Below, piece by piece: positions 8,066 to 15,383 of a DNA stretch of 64,000 nucleotides (position 1 is its first letter; the number at the start of each line of letters is the position of its first letter). The DNA is taken from assembly GCF_029269745.1 (NCBI RefSeq), contig NZ_JARJHT010000001.1:1240001-1304000 (forward strand). The letters run 5' to 3'. A program made the translations under genes and the position numbers. This DNA is from Polluticoccus soli. GTDB lineage: Bacteria; Bacteroidota; Bacteroidia; Chitinophagales; Chitinophagaceae. The notes beneath the pieces were generated by a model, which made no database searches, had not been told where the DNA came from, and worked only from the letters and a program-made list of their open reading frames with translations.

Positions 8066-9994
8066 TCAATCCACAATACCCTGATACTTATCCGCATGCA
8101 TTTTGTTGTTGATAAGCGCAGAGTGGTACAATTGAATATATGCTTTAAGGTACGGTTCGAATTGCGCCTGCAGTTTTTTGCCTTCAGGATAGTTCAACAA
8201 GTTGTTCGTGCAAAAGCTGTCCGCTTTCAGGTTGTAAATATCTGTAGTCGTCTCGGCTTTCATCTTGTAAAGAAAACTATCGATAGCCATCTGGTAGGCG
8301 CCTATATGCTCTGTCGCAACAAAACGCTTCTCTTCATTCCTGAATATGGACCGGCCAAATGTGAAGAACGGTTTATCGTATCCAAGGTAATCGAGAACAG
8401 AGGGTAATATATCTACCTGTTGCGTTAGTTCGTCCGTACCCCCTTTCATTGTGCTATCGCCTGCTGCGTAGAAAAAGATAGGGATTCGATAAAAGCCCAT
8501 ATTACCATGGTCATGATCATCTATGGTCTGCAAAGAGCAATGGTCGGCCGTGAACACAAATAGCGTATTGCTGAAATAAGGTTGTCTCGACGCGATCTCA
8601 AAGAACTTGCGCAAAGCCATATCGGTATAGGCTACGCTTTGTTGTGCAGGGATATCTCCTTTCGGTAAGACATTCTTGTATTCATCAGGCACTTTATAGG
8701 GATCGTGCGAACTAAGTGTAAACACTGAGGCGAGGAAAGGCTGCTTAAGCTGATTCAGGCTAGTTGCAAAGTATTTTAGATACGGCTCGTCCCAGATGCC
8801 CCAGCTACCATCGTAGTCTTTCTCGTTGTTGTATTCAGTGCGACCAAAATACTTATCAAAACCGGCATTGTACGAGAAAGCATCAAAGTTCATCGTACCA
8901 TTGGTGGCGCCATGATAGAACGCGCTGCTATATCCTTTCTCTTTTAGCACAGCAGGCAATGCTGTTATCTTATTGGTGCTATAGATAGACGACGTGATCG
9001 GTTCGTTCATTAGCGAAGGAATGCCTGCAACTATGGCCGGTATGCCTTCTGCCGAGTGTAGCGCGTTGGCGTATGCATTGCGGCATACAAACGAGTGTTG
9101 CATCAGGCTGTCGAGGAAGGGCGTAAAGCTTTGATGGCCACCAAGACCGGTAAAGTTCTTCGAAAAGCTTTCCAGTATGACAATGACCACGTTGGTAGGC
9201 CTGAACGGTTTGCCGCCATACTGTTTTACAGGTTTGAAATAGCGCTCTAGTTCCGCTTCGCTATAGTAGTTGACCTCGGGCAACTTCTTATTCGAAAGTG
9301 TATTGAGTATGCTGAACGGCGTGTTCAGCACAATGGGCACGTGGTCGCTATCGGCCGCCTCCAGTGCGAAACCAATATTGATCGGGGCATTCTGCCAACC
9401 GCCTCTTATACCGAGTACAGTCACACCAATTACCAACAGAAACAATCCGAGTTTCGGGACAAACTTTTCAATCCCTGGTGGCATGCCAGCAACAGGGTAC
9501 CGCTTACGAATACAGTAATTCACCCAGATAAATCCAATAGATGCAGCGATGAACACAATGAAGATGTACCAATAGTCAACTGCAAAGTGTGGCAATAGCA
9601 CAAGAAAGTCCCCTTTACGACTCACCATATCCAGCACGTCCGCTGTGGCGCGTTTGCTGGTAAATGCGAAATAAGCCCAATCGCTAACTTCGAAAGCAAG
9701 TGCCAGCAGATTGACTGTAATAAACAAAACATTGAGCAGGTTGCGCCACCAGCGATATCGCAGCAAACCAAACGGCAGGAATACCAAAACCAGGTACGCC
9801 GCATTCAGCATGAAAATGGCTGAGAGATCGAAGCGCAGACCGTGCAGTGCGGCACTTGCGAACTCCGCACCAGACAACTCACCAAACCTGTCAAGATTCA
9901 TGCAGGTGAATGCGACCCTGGAGATGGTGTATACCACGAGCAGCAGCAGCAGTTGGAGCGATACTCTTTTTACCAGCGGAGACAATGTACGCAT
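8066..9994 (-). CDS. LtaS-like sulfatase-fold membrane phosphotransferase
   Basis: A 642-residue enzyme of the lipoteichoic acid synthase / phosphoglycerol transferase family. About five N-terminal helices (residues about 10-205) anchor a large extracytoplasmic sulfatase-fold domain. Visible active-site segments are VVIVILESFSKNFTG (first metal ligand Glu), ANALHSAEGIPAIVAG (nucleophile region, Ser rather than the Thr of LtaS), TLSSHDPYKVP, and FTADHCSL (Asp-His metal ligands). In a Gram-negative it probably transfers phosphoglycerol, phosphoethanolamine or a similar head group to an envelope glycan or lipid. The longer frame to 10078 overlaps the upstream gene; the ATG at 9994 overlaps that gene's stop by one base (TAATG) and fits better. 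Confidence 0.85.
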   Translation of the reverse strand: MRTLSPLVKRVSLQLLLLLVVYTISRVAFTCMNLDRFGELSGAEFASAALHGLRFDLSAIFMLNAAYLVLVFLPFGLLRYRWWRNLLNVLFITVNLLALAFEVSDWAYFAFTSKRATADVLDMVSRKGDFLVLLPHFAVDYWYIFIVFIAASIGFIWVNYCIRKRYPVAGMPPGIEKFVPKLGLFLLVIGVTVLGIRGGWQNAPINIGFALEAADSDHVPIVLNTPFSILNTLSNKKLPEVNYYSEAELERYFKPVKQYGGKPFRPTNVVIVILESFSKNFTGLGGHQSFTPFLDSLMQHSFVCRNAYANALHSAEGIPAIVAGIPSLMNEPITSSIYSTNKITALPAVLKEKGYSSAFYHGATNGTMNFDAFSYNAGFDKYFGRTEYNNEKDYDGSWGIWDEPYLKYFATSLNQLKQPFLASVFTLSSHDPYKVPDEYKNVLPKGDIPAQQSVAYTDMALRKFFEIASRQPYFSNTLFVFTADHCSLQTIDDHDHGNMGFYRIPIFFYAAGDSTMKGGTDELTQQVDILPSVLDYLGYDKPFFTFGRSIFRNEEKRFVATEHIGAYQMAIDSFLYKMKAETTTDIYNLKADSFCTNNLLNYPEGKKLQAQFEPYLKAYIQLYHSALINNKMHADKYQGIVD

Positions 9995-10533
9995 TACCAG
10001 TTCATTCTTTGACGCAGCTGCCTGATCTGCTCCATATGGTGACGGCCGTGCCATGAATACAGGTCGGTCATCTCCCACAATGGCACATAGCGCTCATGCT
10101 CGGGATGGTAGTAGCAACGCTCCCAGTCTTCGGGCTGCATGTTGCGTAGCACCTGGCCCCACCGGCGATGCAGCGCATGCAACAGGGTGATGGAAACATT
10201 CACAGGCACTGTGTGTACATCTGGCAATTCAGCCCACAGCTTTTCGTCATATGGTTTGATAACAGGGTTCTCTTCAGTAAGCGCCAGCTTCAGCCTGATA
10301 TAAGCATTCATATGGCTGTCGGCTACGTGGTGGATCACCTGATTGACCGTCCAGCCGCCGGGGCGGTAAGGAGTTTCGAGTTGGTGTTCGTCAAGATTTT
10401 CGATGCAGAGGTCGAACCATTTGGGAAGTGCTTCGATGGAGGCTATCCATTCTCCCTGCATCTCGGTGGGATGTGTTTCCGGTTGCTCGTAACGGCCAAT
10501 AGGGAAACGCCACTGTTCATGACTGTCGTCCAT
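9994..10533 (-). CDS. DinB/YfiT-like putative metal-dependent hydrolase or transferase
   Basis: A 179-residue protein of the DinB-like four-helix superfamily, resembling the YfiT/BstA group of bacillithiol S-transferase-like proteins. The family opening RFPIGRYE is present near the N-terminus. Candidate metal-binding histidines occur in NQVIHHVADSHMN and near the C-terminus in YSWHGRHHMEQI. The ATG at 10533 was chosen over an upstream TTG at 10563 because it gives the normal N-terminus and lies about 28 bp after a -7 box. Its stop overlaps the start of the LtaS-like gene, so it is the first gene of that operon. The substrate, and whether the thiol is bacillithiol, cannot be told. Confidence 0.82.
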   Translation of the reverse strand: MDDSHEQWRFPIGRYEQPETHPTEMQGEWIASIEALPKWFDLCIENLDEHQLETPYRPGGWTVNQVIHHVADSHMNAYIRLKLALTEENPVIKPYDEKLWAELPDVHTVPVNVSITLLHALHRRWGQVLRNMQPEDWERCYYHPEHERYVPLWEMTDLYSWHGRHHMEQIRQLRQRMNW

Positions 10534-10560
10534 AGAAATAACTAATTGGTAATATGGCTG

Positions 10561-10568
10561 CAAAATTA
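10561..10568 (-). promoter_or_regulatory. -7 box of the DinB-like gene operon
   Basis: The minus strand reads TAATTTTG, matching TAnnTTTG, 28 bp before the ATG at 10533. This supports the shorter start of that gene, since the alternative TTG would overlap the box itself. Confidence 0.45.
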
Positions 10569-10627
10569 ATTTATCGCGTTTTAAAAACTATCAGCTTTAT
10601 CTATATTTATTTCAAATAAGCTATCCC

Positions 10628-11599
10628 TTGTCGCACGCACATATACGTAAAGAAGCCGACTGCCTGAACTGCGGCGTCCTTGTTGCCGAACGCTATTGCC
10701 CGCACTGTGGGCAGGAGAACCTGGAACCCAAACAAAGCGCCGGGCACCTTGTCGCCCACTTCTTCAACGATGTTACCCACTTCGATGGCAAGTTCTTCAG
10801 CTCCATCAAACTCCTCATCACTAAACCGGGTTTCCTGACCGAGGAGTATTTGAAAGGACGCAGGGCCAGCTACCTCGATCCCATCAGGATGTACCTGTTC
10901 ATCTCGGCGGTCTTCTTCCTCCTGCTGATGAGTGTATTCAAAACGCCTGCTGACATCATTAGCGACAGCAGCAAAGCCAATGCTGAGATCAGCGGTATCA
11001 CAAGAGAACATAATGCGACCGTGTTCTCCAGTGGCACCGGTGACCGCCTGACCATAAACGACCGGAGCTATACAACCGTTCATGAATACGACTCCGTTCA
11101 AAAAGCCTTGCCTGCAGCAAAAAGGGATGGCTTCATTAACCACTATTTCAGCAGGAAACTTGTGGCTATCAACGAACGCTATAAGGACCGGCCCGAAGGC
11201 ATATGGCCAATGATGAAAGCTAACTATTTCCACTCGCTGCCCTACATGCTCTTTATCTCGCTACCGATCATCGCGTTATTATTTCAGCTATTCTACATCC
11301 GGCGCAAGCAGTTCTATTATGTCTCGCACGGCATCTTTACCATACACCTCTATTGCTTTGTCTTCATTGCGCTGATAGCCATTAACAGCTTTGCAATGGT
11401 GGGCAGCTGGGGGAAGCTCGTTAACCTCGTCCTGAAAGTATGGGCCATTGTTTATCTGTTCCTGGCTATGAAGCGGTTTTACAAACAGGGTGGCTTCAAG
11501 ACCTTTGCCAAGTTTGTGATAATCTTTTTCATCGGCTCCACACTGGTGGGTGTGCTGGCGCTTATCTTCCTGATCAAGTCATTCCTTAACGTGGCATAA
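10628..11599 (+). CDS. DUF3667-type membrane protein with N-terminal zinc ribbon
   Basis: A 323-residue protein beginning with a four-cysteine zinc ribbon (Cys12, Cys15, Cys24, Cys27; CLNCGVLVAERYCPHCG). The next segment (HFFNDVTHFDGKFFSSIKLL, then LTEEYLKGRRASYLDPIRMYLF) is typical of DUF3667 proteins. Hydrophobic helices follow at about 95-112, 195-215, 230-255, 260-280 and 290-320. The frame begins with TTG; no in-frame ATG lies upstream, and starting at the next Met would remove the ribbon, so TTG is probably genuine. It is divergent from the DinB-like operon with 94 bp between starts. Function is unknown for the family. Confidence 0.82.
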   Translation: MSHAHIRKEADCLNCGVLVAERYCPHCGQENLEPKQSAGHLVAHFFNDVTHFDGKFFSSIKLLITKPGFLTEEYLKGRRASYLDPIRMYLFISAVFFLLLMSVFKTPADIISDSSKANAEISGITREHNATVFSSGTGDRLTINDRSYTTVHEYDSVQKALPAAKRDGFINHYFSRKLVAINERYKDRPEGIWPMMKANYFHSLPYMLFISLPIIALLFQLFYIRRKQFYYVSHGIFTIHLYCFVFIALIAINSFAMVGSWGKLVNLVLKVWAIVYLFLAMKRFYKQGGFKTFAKFVIIFFIGSTLVGVLALIFLIKSFLNVA

Positions 11600-11614
11600 C
11601 AACGAACAGATATT

Positions 11615-11663
11615 TATCTACTTCCCTGTTTTCGCGGTTTAGCGCTGAAAAAAATGTTACAAA
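11615..11663. repeat. 49-bp repeated element, copy A
   Basis: One of three copies (with 12208-12256 and 12831-12879) sharing two blocks at fixed spacing: TATNTACTTCCCT on the left and GAAAAAAATGTTRCAA on the right. Copy A lies downstream of the first lipoprotein gene and has no gene of its own to serve on the minus strand. It may mark a lost paralogue. Confidence 0.7.
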
Positions 11664-11669
11664 TTGATA

Positions 11670-12116
11670 CTATTTTCTTCGCCCTTTCACGGTGTCCAAT
11701 TCTGTGGTACTGGTATGCTGTTCTTTCCACGCATGAAATATGCTGTCGCCGCCTATAAAACCGCCATAATTTGTCAAATTCGGGCTGGGAGCTACGAATA
11801 ATTTCCCGCTTTCATCAACACCAACCAACATCGAATCGTGATCATATCGGAACATCAATGCCGGCCGTGTCAAAAGATGAGAGGGATCACTTTTATCTAT
11901 TATAATGTCAGATAGCTTATAACTCACAGTTAGCGTTTCATGCGTGATCGTATCGATAGTACTGGTTGAGCCACCACTAGGGTGTAGTTGCTGTGTTTGT
12001 TTACGGGCCACATTGTAGGTGCCCCTGTATTTTTCACGGAAGTCTGTCTTGGTTGTATCTTTCTTACATGCTGCGAGAGCAACCGTCAGCAATAGAATTA
12101 GTTGTATAGATCTCAT
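11670..12116 (-). CDS. Small lipoprotein, DFREKY family, copy 1
   Basis: A 148-residue predicted lipoprotein. The signal ends in a lipobox (ALAAC, about 16-17 residues in) followed by KK. The mature part starts with the family motif DFREKYRGTYN and later has LVGVDESGKLF and GGFIGGDSIFHAW, ending in KGRRK. Two paralogues are encoded at 12276 and 13615. The ATG at 12116 was chosen because it begins a standard lipoprotein signal; the upstream extension adds a charged segment. Copy B of the 49-bp element lies 92 bp upstream. No known family is recognised; a small beta-rich envelope protein is likely. Confidence 0.8.
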   Translation of the reverse strand: MRSIQLILLLTVALAACKKDTTKTDFREKYRGTYNVARKQTQQLHPSGGSTSTIDTITHETLTVSYKLSDIIIDKSDPSHLLTRPALMFRYDHDSMLVGVDESGKLFVAPSPNLTNYGGFIGGDSIFHAWKEQHTSTTELDTVKGRRK

Positions 12117-12207
12117 ATGTTCGTCTTTACAGTTCAAGTCCAAAATACGGTATCTAAAATGAATGGCTGCCGCTGCTACGGAAATGCCCTAATACCGAAT
12201 ACAATTT

Positions 12208-12256
12208 TATATACTTCCCTATCTGCGTCAGTTTCAGCCGAAAAAAATGTTACAAT
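12208..12256. repeat. 49-bp repeated element, copy B
   Basis: Second copy, between the second and first lipoprotein genes. Read on the minus strand it presents TTGTAACATTTTTTTC, 19 bp, then AGGGAAGTATATA, about 90 bp before the ATG of copy 1. It may be a promoter or operator for the paralogues. Confidence 0.7.
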
Positions 12257-12275
12257 TTGTTGGCTGGAGTCGCGA

Positions 12276-12752
12276 TTATTTTATTCGCCTACCATATAAA
12301 GTGTCGTCCGATCTTGAATTGCCTATATAGGTGGAAGTGTGAAATATACTGTCTGCAGTTACAAAACCGCCCTGATTCGGGTGTGCCGGATTTATACTTC
12401 GGTATAACCGGCCAAACGTATCTACACCGCACCGCTCTTTCAAGCCATTACCGTATATGAATGTCAGTGCTGGCTGATTGAAAAAGTCGCCACCGCTACC
12501 CAGTCTTGAGGAAGAATCTTTGATATTATAGCTGATTTGCAAGATTCCCGTGAAAGTATCGCTGCTTCTATAGAAGAAGGTGCCTCCAGAATAACTCCAA
12601 TTCGAATGCAGCTTTGTAATGTTAAACGTCCCGGTATATTTCTCCCGGAAATCCTTGGTAGGCGGCGGCGGGGTTGCCGGGGTGAGCCTCTCGTGTTTCT
12701 TACAGGCTGCCGCGGTTAAAATAGCCACAAGCAGCAGATAGTATAGTTTCAT
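12276..12752 (-). CDS. Small lipoprotein, DFREKY family, copy 2
   Basis: A 158-residue lipoprotein: signal MKLYYLLLVAILTAAAC with the lipobox Cys at 17, then KKHERL and a proline-rich spacer (TPATPPPPTK). The shared core follows: DFREKYTGTFN, ISYNIKDSS, CGVDTFGRLYRS, QGGFVTADSIFHTS and a C-terminal YGRRIK. Compared with copy 1 it carries an inserted tyrosine/serine-rich segment around residues 50-70. Copy C of the 49-bp element is 79 bp upstream of the start. It is the middle gene of the paralogous set. Confidence 0.82.
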   Translation of the reverse strand: MKLYYLLLVAILTAAACKKHERLTPATPPPPTKDFREKYTGTFNITKLHSNWSYSGGTFFYRSSDTFTGILQISYNIKDSSSRLGSGGDFFNQPALTFIYGNGLKERCGVDTFGRLYRSINPAHPNQGGFVTADSIFHTSTYIGNSRSDDTLYGRRIK

Positions 12753-12830
12753 AGGCCGGGTTGAGAATTAAAGATGAGCAAATACGCTGCCACTTTACAG
12801 AAGCTGTGCCACGAAAATGTAAAACTAAAA

Positions 12831-12879
12831 TATATACTTCCCTTCCTACGTGACTTTCACCCGAAAAAAATGTTGCAAA
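12831..12879. repeat. 49-bp repeated element, copy C
   Basis: Third copy, upstream of the second lipoprotein gene. It differs from copies A and B mainly in the 19-bp middle and by GTTGCAA in place of GTTACAA. Confidence 0.7.
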
Positions 12880-13020
12880 ATGTTTGGTGCAACGTTCTTT
12901 TTTTCGGCCCGGCTAATCTCGGTAACTTCAAATTAAGGGCTTACAGCTGGTTAAAGAACTTCAATAAAGGACCAATACAAATATACAACTTTTCATTGAT
13001 TTTATTAATAGAATGATCGT

Positions 13021-13602
13021 ATGACAATTGAAGACGAACTGCAGCAGATACTGGACAGGTACAAGATAAATGCTCATGTGCAGCAGCTCATTGCCATGTG
13101 GGACGATGGTACGCGCCATTACCACAATACTACCCACCTCGAAGACCTCGTTAGGATGATAAAAGAAGATAAAGGCAAGGAGGCCGCAAAAGACACTGTG
13201 CAATACGACCAGCTGATGCTGGCAGCCCTGTTTCACGATATTGTTTACAGCCCGGGACGGAAGGATAACGAAGAACTAAGCGCTGCGATGTTCCATAGAG
13301 CGTGCAGCAACCCCGACGACCCCATTTTGCAGGAAGTACACCAGGCTATTCTCGATACCAAATTGCATGTGGCCACTATCCCCCTGTCTGCCAAGTTCAA
13401 CCGTTACGATATGAACATAGTAGAGCGCGACTTTGACGAACTACTGGCCTGGGAGAAAGGCATTTACGAAGAATTTAAAGGTGCAGGCAAACACGCCTAT
13501 AAACTAGGCAGGCTTGCTTTCCTTAAATCGCTGCTGGAGCAATACCCTCACAACCGGGAGAACCTCGAAAGGTTGACAGAGTATGTAGAGAATGGGTATT
13601 GA
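13021..13602 (+). CDS. HD-superfamily metal-dependent phosphohydrolase
   Basis: A 193-residue predicted phosphohydrolase of the HD fold. The N-terminal RHYHNTTHL segment supplies His35 and His39, and the signature LFHDIVY gives the His72-Asp73 pair. A basic YSPGRKDNEELSA segment follows, typical of the small HD proteins related to COG4339. The substrate is unknown. ATG 13021 fits the family start. The gene ends 13 bp before the convergent third lipoprotein gene and interrupts the lipoprotein set, being on the opposite strand. Confidence 0.88.
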   Translation: MTIEDELQQILDRYKINAHVQQLIAMWDDGTRHYHNTTHLEDLVRMIKEDKGKEAAKDTVQYDQLMLAALFHDIVYSPGRKDNEELSAAMFHRACSNPDDPILQEVHQAILDTKLHVATIPLSAKFNRYDMNIVERDFDELLAWEKGIYEEFKGAGKHAYKLGRLAFLKSLLEQYPHNRENLERLTEYVENGY

Positions 13603-13614
13603 TCTTCAGTGTAC

Positions 13615-14079
13615 TCATTGCACCCGCGTCCCCTTCATCATGTCAGTTATTATCGGGCGGGCAGTTATAATAACCGAAACATGGCTAAGGCTGTCCGTCC
13701 CAATAAATCCACCTGTATTCTCGCTGTCATGATCAACAGGATCACGGTAAATGCGCCCGCTTTCATCGACACCAAGCTTTTCATATTGACTGGTGTCTTG
13801 TGCTCTTCTGAATCGCATTGCCGGCAAGTTGTGACCGCCGTTTTTTTCCCGCGGCAAAAGATACCAAATGGAATCGCTAACTACATAATCTACTATCACC
13901 TGGTAATAGTAAGTAGTATCCCTATCGTCGTAGTACTTTTGAATGTTCCGATGAGTAATGTTAAATACCCCCTTGTATTTTTCCCTGAAGTCAGACGTAG
14001 GAAGGGGTTGATCTTTTTTGTTGCAGGAAATGATGCAGCAAACAGATACCGCCAGTAAGGCTGTGGTTAGTTTTATCAT
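13615..14079 (-). CDS. Small lipoprotein, DFREKY family, copy 3
   Basis: A 154-residue lipoprotein with signal MIKLTTALLAVSVCCIISC and lipobox Cys at 19. The core motifs are DFREKYKGVFN, VDYVVSDSIWYL, KLGVDESGRIYRD and TGGFIGTDSLSHVS, ending KGTRVQ. It is clearly homologous to the two copies at 11670 and 12276 but lacks the upstream 49-bp element and is separated from them by the HD gene. It may therefore be the older or a rearranged copy. No function is known. Confidence 0.8.
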   Translation of the reverse strand: MIKLTTALLAVSVCCIISCNKKDQPLPTSDFREKYKGVFNITHRNIQKYYDDRDTTYYYQVIVDYVVSDSIWYLLPREKNGGHNLPAMRFRRAQDTSQYEKLGVDESGRIYRDPVDHDSENTGGFIGTDSLSHVSVIITARPIITDMMKGTRVQ

Positions 14080-14177
14080 AGTAGTAGTGAGGTTGAAAGT
14101 AAAGAGGTTATTTCAAATGGTATGCCATACTCCCAAATTTATTCATGGCAATGTCAAAAATACTCCGATAACGAAAA

Positions 14178-15227
14178 TCATGGTGTTGTCTTCATGATAG
14201 CCAGCTTGCCATTGCCGCCGGCAAGGAACATGAGGTTATGATCCCAACTTGGTTTAATGACGTGGAAACCTTTTTCATCGGATAGTGGTTTCCAGTTCAC
14301 TCCATCGTCAGTAGAAATATCTATGCCCGACGGACCTAAAGCAAACATGGTCAGGGTTTGACATTTTTTTGCGGGGCGTTGATCACATATCTGTGCCAGG
14401 CATTCGCGGTAGCCACGTGTGGTAGATGCGGGTGCCAGCCATTTCTTCCCTTTATTCCAGGTATAAAAGAAGTTAGCCGTCGATAAAGTATCGCGGCGGT
14501 AATCACCACCTGCTATCAGCCAGTGCGATATGGTGTAGCCCTTCATAACCGAATATATGCCTGTGCTTTCAGTACCTGCCAGCATAGGTGTGGGTATGCT
14601 GTGCCAGCTTCTGCCCCGGTTGAGTGACAGGAATAGTCTAGATGTTTTGCCGCCCGTGGCTATGACTACTGCCCTATCCCAGACGCAGCTAATACTGGTG
14701 CCACTTGCAGCAAACGAGGCTTCACCTTTGTTCATCTTAGGACTATTCCGCTCCTTCCATGACCTGCCGCCGTCTTTTGTGTAGAGCAGCAACATACGGC
14801 CGCCGATAGGATCGCCATGAATGATACCACGCTTCTTATCCCAGAAGTCCATGCCATCAAAAAAGGCCGCGCTATCGGTATTTTCATATACCCGCTGCCA
14901 ACTGGCACCACCATCTCCCGTGCGGAGGATGTAGGCAGGGCTGCCCGCATTAGCAATGATGGCATTGCTGGAGTCGAATGCATACAGGGTACGGAAGTCG
15001 CAGTTTTCATAGCCTTGTACCTGGCTGAAGCTCCAGTCCACGCCTCCATTCACGCTACGGCCCACCCAGCCTTTGCTGCCGCTCACCCATATGGCGTGTT
15101 CATCGGCTACAGAAAGGCCGCGAAAAGAAGCATCGGTCTTGGTGTCTACAAACCGTAATGAATACTGCTGGCTATAAGCAGTGGCAGATGTAAGCAGAAG
15201 AAAAAGTAGGAAAGCAGGGAAGCGCAT
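14178..15227 (-). CDS. Secreted YCF48-like beta-propeller protein
   Basis: A 349-residue protein with a signal peptide (residues 1-19, ending TAYSQ) and repeated BNR/YCF48-type blades. Recurring phrases include WVGRSVNGGVDWSFSQV, ILRTGDGGASWQRVY, LLLYTKDGGRSWKERN and LFLSLNRGRSWHSI, each with an Asp/Gly-rich turn followed by SW. Related proteins include the photosystem II assembly factor YCF48 and many Bacteroidota proteins named oxidoreductase without evidence. It lacks a T9SS sorting domain, so it is probably periplasmic or outer-membrane associated. It is monocistronic as far as can be seen. Confidence 0.75.
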   Translation of the reverse strand: MRFPAFLLFLLLTSATAYSQQYSLRFVDTKTDASFRGLSVADEHAIWVSGSKGWVGRSVNGGVDWSFSQVQGYENCDFRTLYAFDSSNAIIANAGSPAYILRTGDGGASWQRVYENTDSAAFFDGMDFWDKKRGIIHGDPIGGRMLLLYTKDGGRSWKERNSPKMNKGEASFAASGTSISCVWDRAVVIATGGKTSRLFLSLNRGRSWHSIPTPMLAGTESTGIYSVMKGYTISHWLIAGGDYRRDTLSTANFFYTWNKGKKWLAPASTTRGYRECLAQICDQRPAKKCQTLTMFALGPSGIDISTDDGVNWKPLSDEKGFHVIKPSWDHNLMFLAGGNGKLAIMKTTP

Positions 15228-15356
15228 CAGGCAATTTAAGGAATATACAGCGGCCCCACTATATGTCTATTTTACAGCATCACCTGCATAGTATGCAATA
15301 GCAGAAAATCTACATTAAACATTTATCACTTATTTTATTCATTTCAAATAATCTTC

Positions 15357-15364
15357 TACTTTTG
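15357..15364 (+). promoter_or_regulatory. -7 box of the large T9SS surface protein gene
   Basis: TACTTTTG matches TAnnTTTG and ends 19 bp before the ATG at 15384, implying a very short leader. No clean -33 TTTG is visible upstream. Confidence 0.35.
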
Positions 15365-15383
15365 CTTTTCCCAAACCTAATCT

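Noticed and set aside
9994-10078. Upstream start for the LtaS-like gene giving 28 extra residues
   Set aside because: It overlaps the DinB-like gene by 85 bp and adds a polar segment before a clean membrane helix; the TAATG overlap at 9994 is more natural.
11615-12879. Standard ECF sigma promoter (AAC, about 16 bp, CGTC) in the 49-bp elements
   Set aside because: The AAC and the nearest CG or TATA-like block are too far apart for the usual spacing, so only an unspecified regulatory element is claimed.
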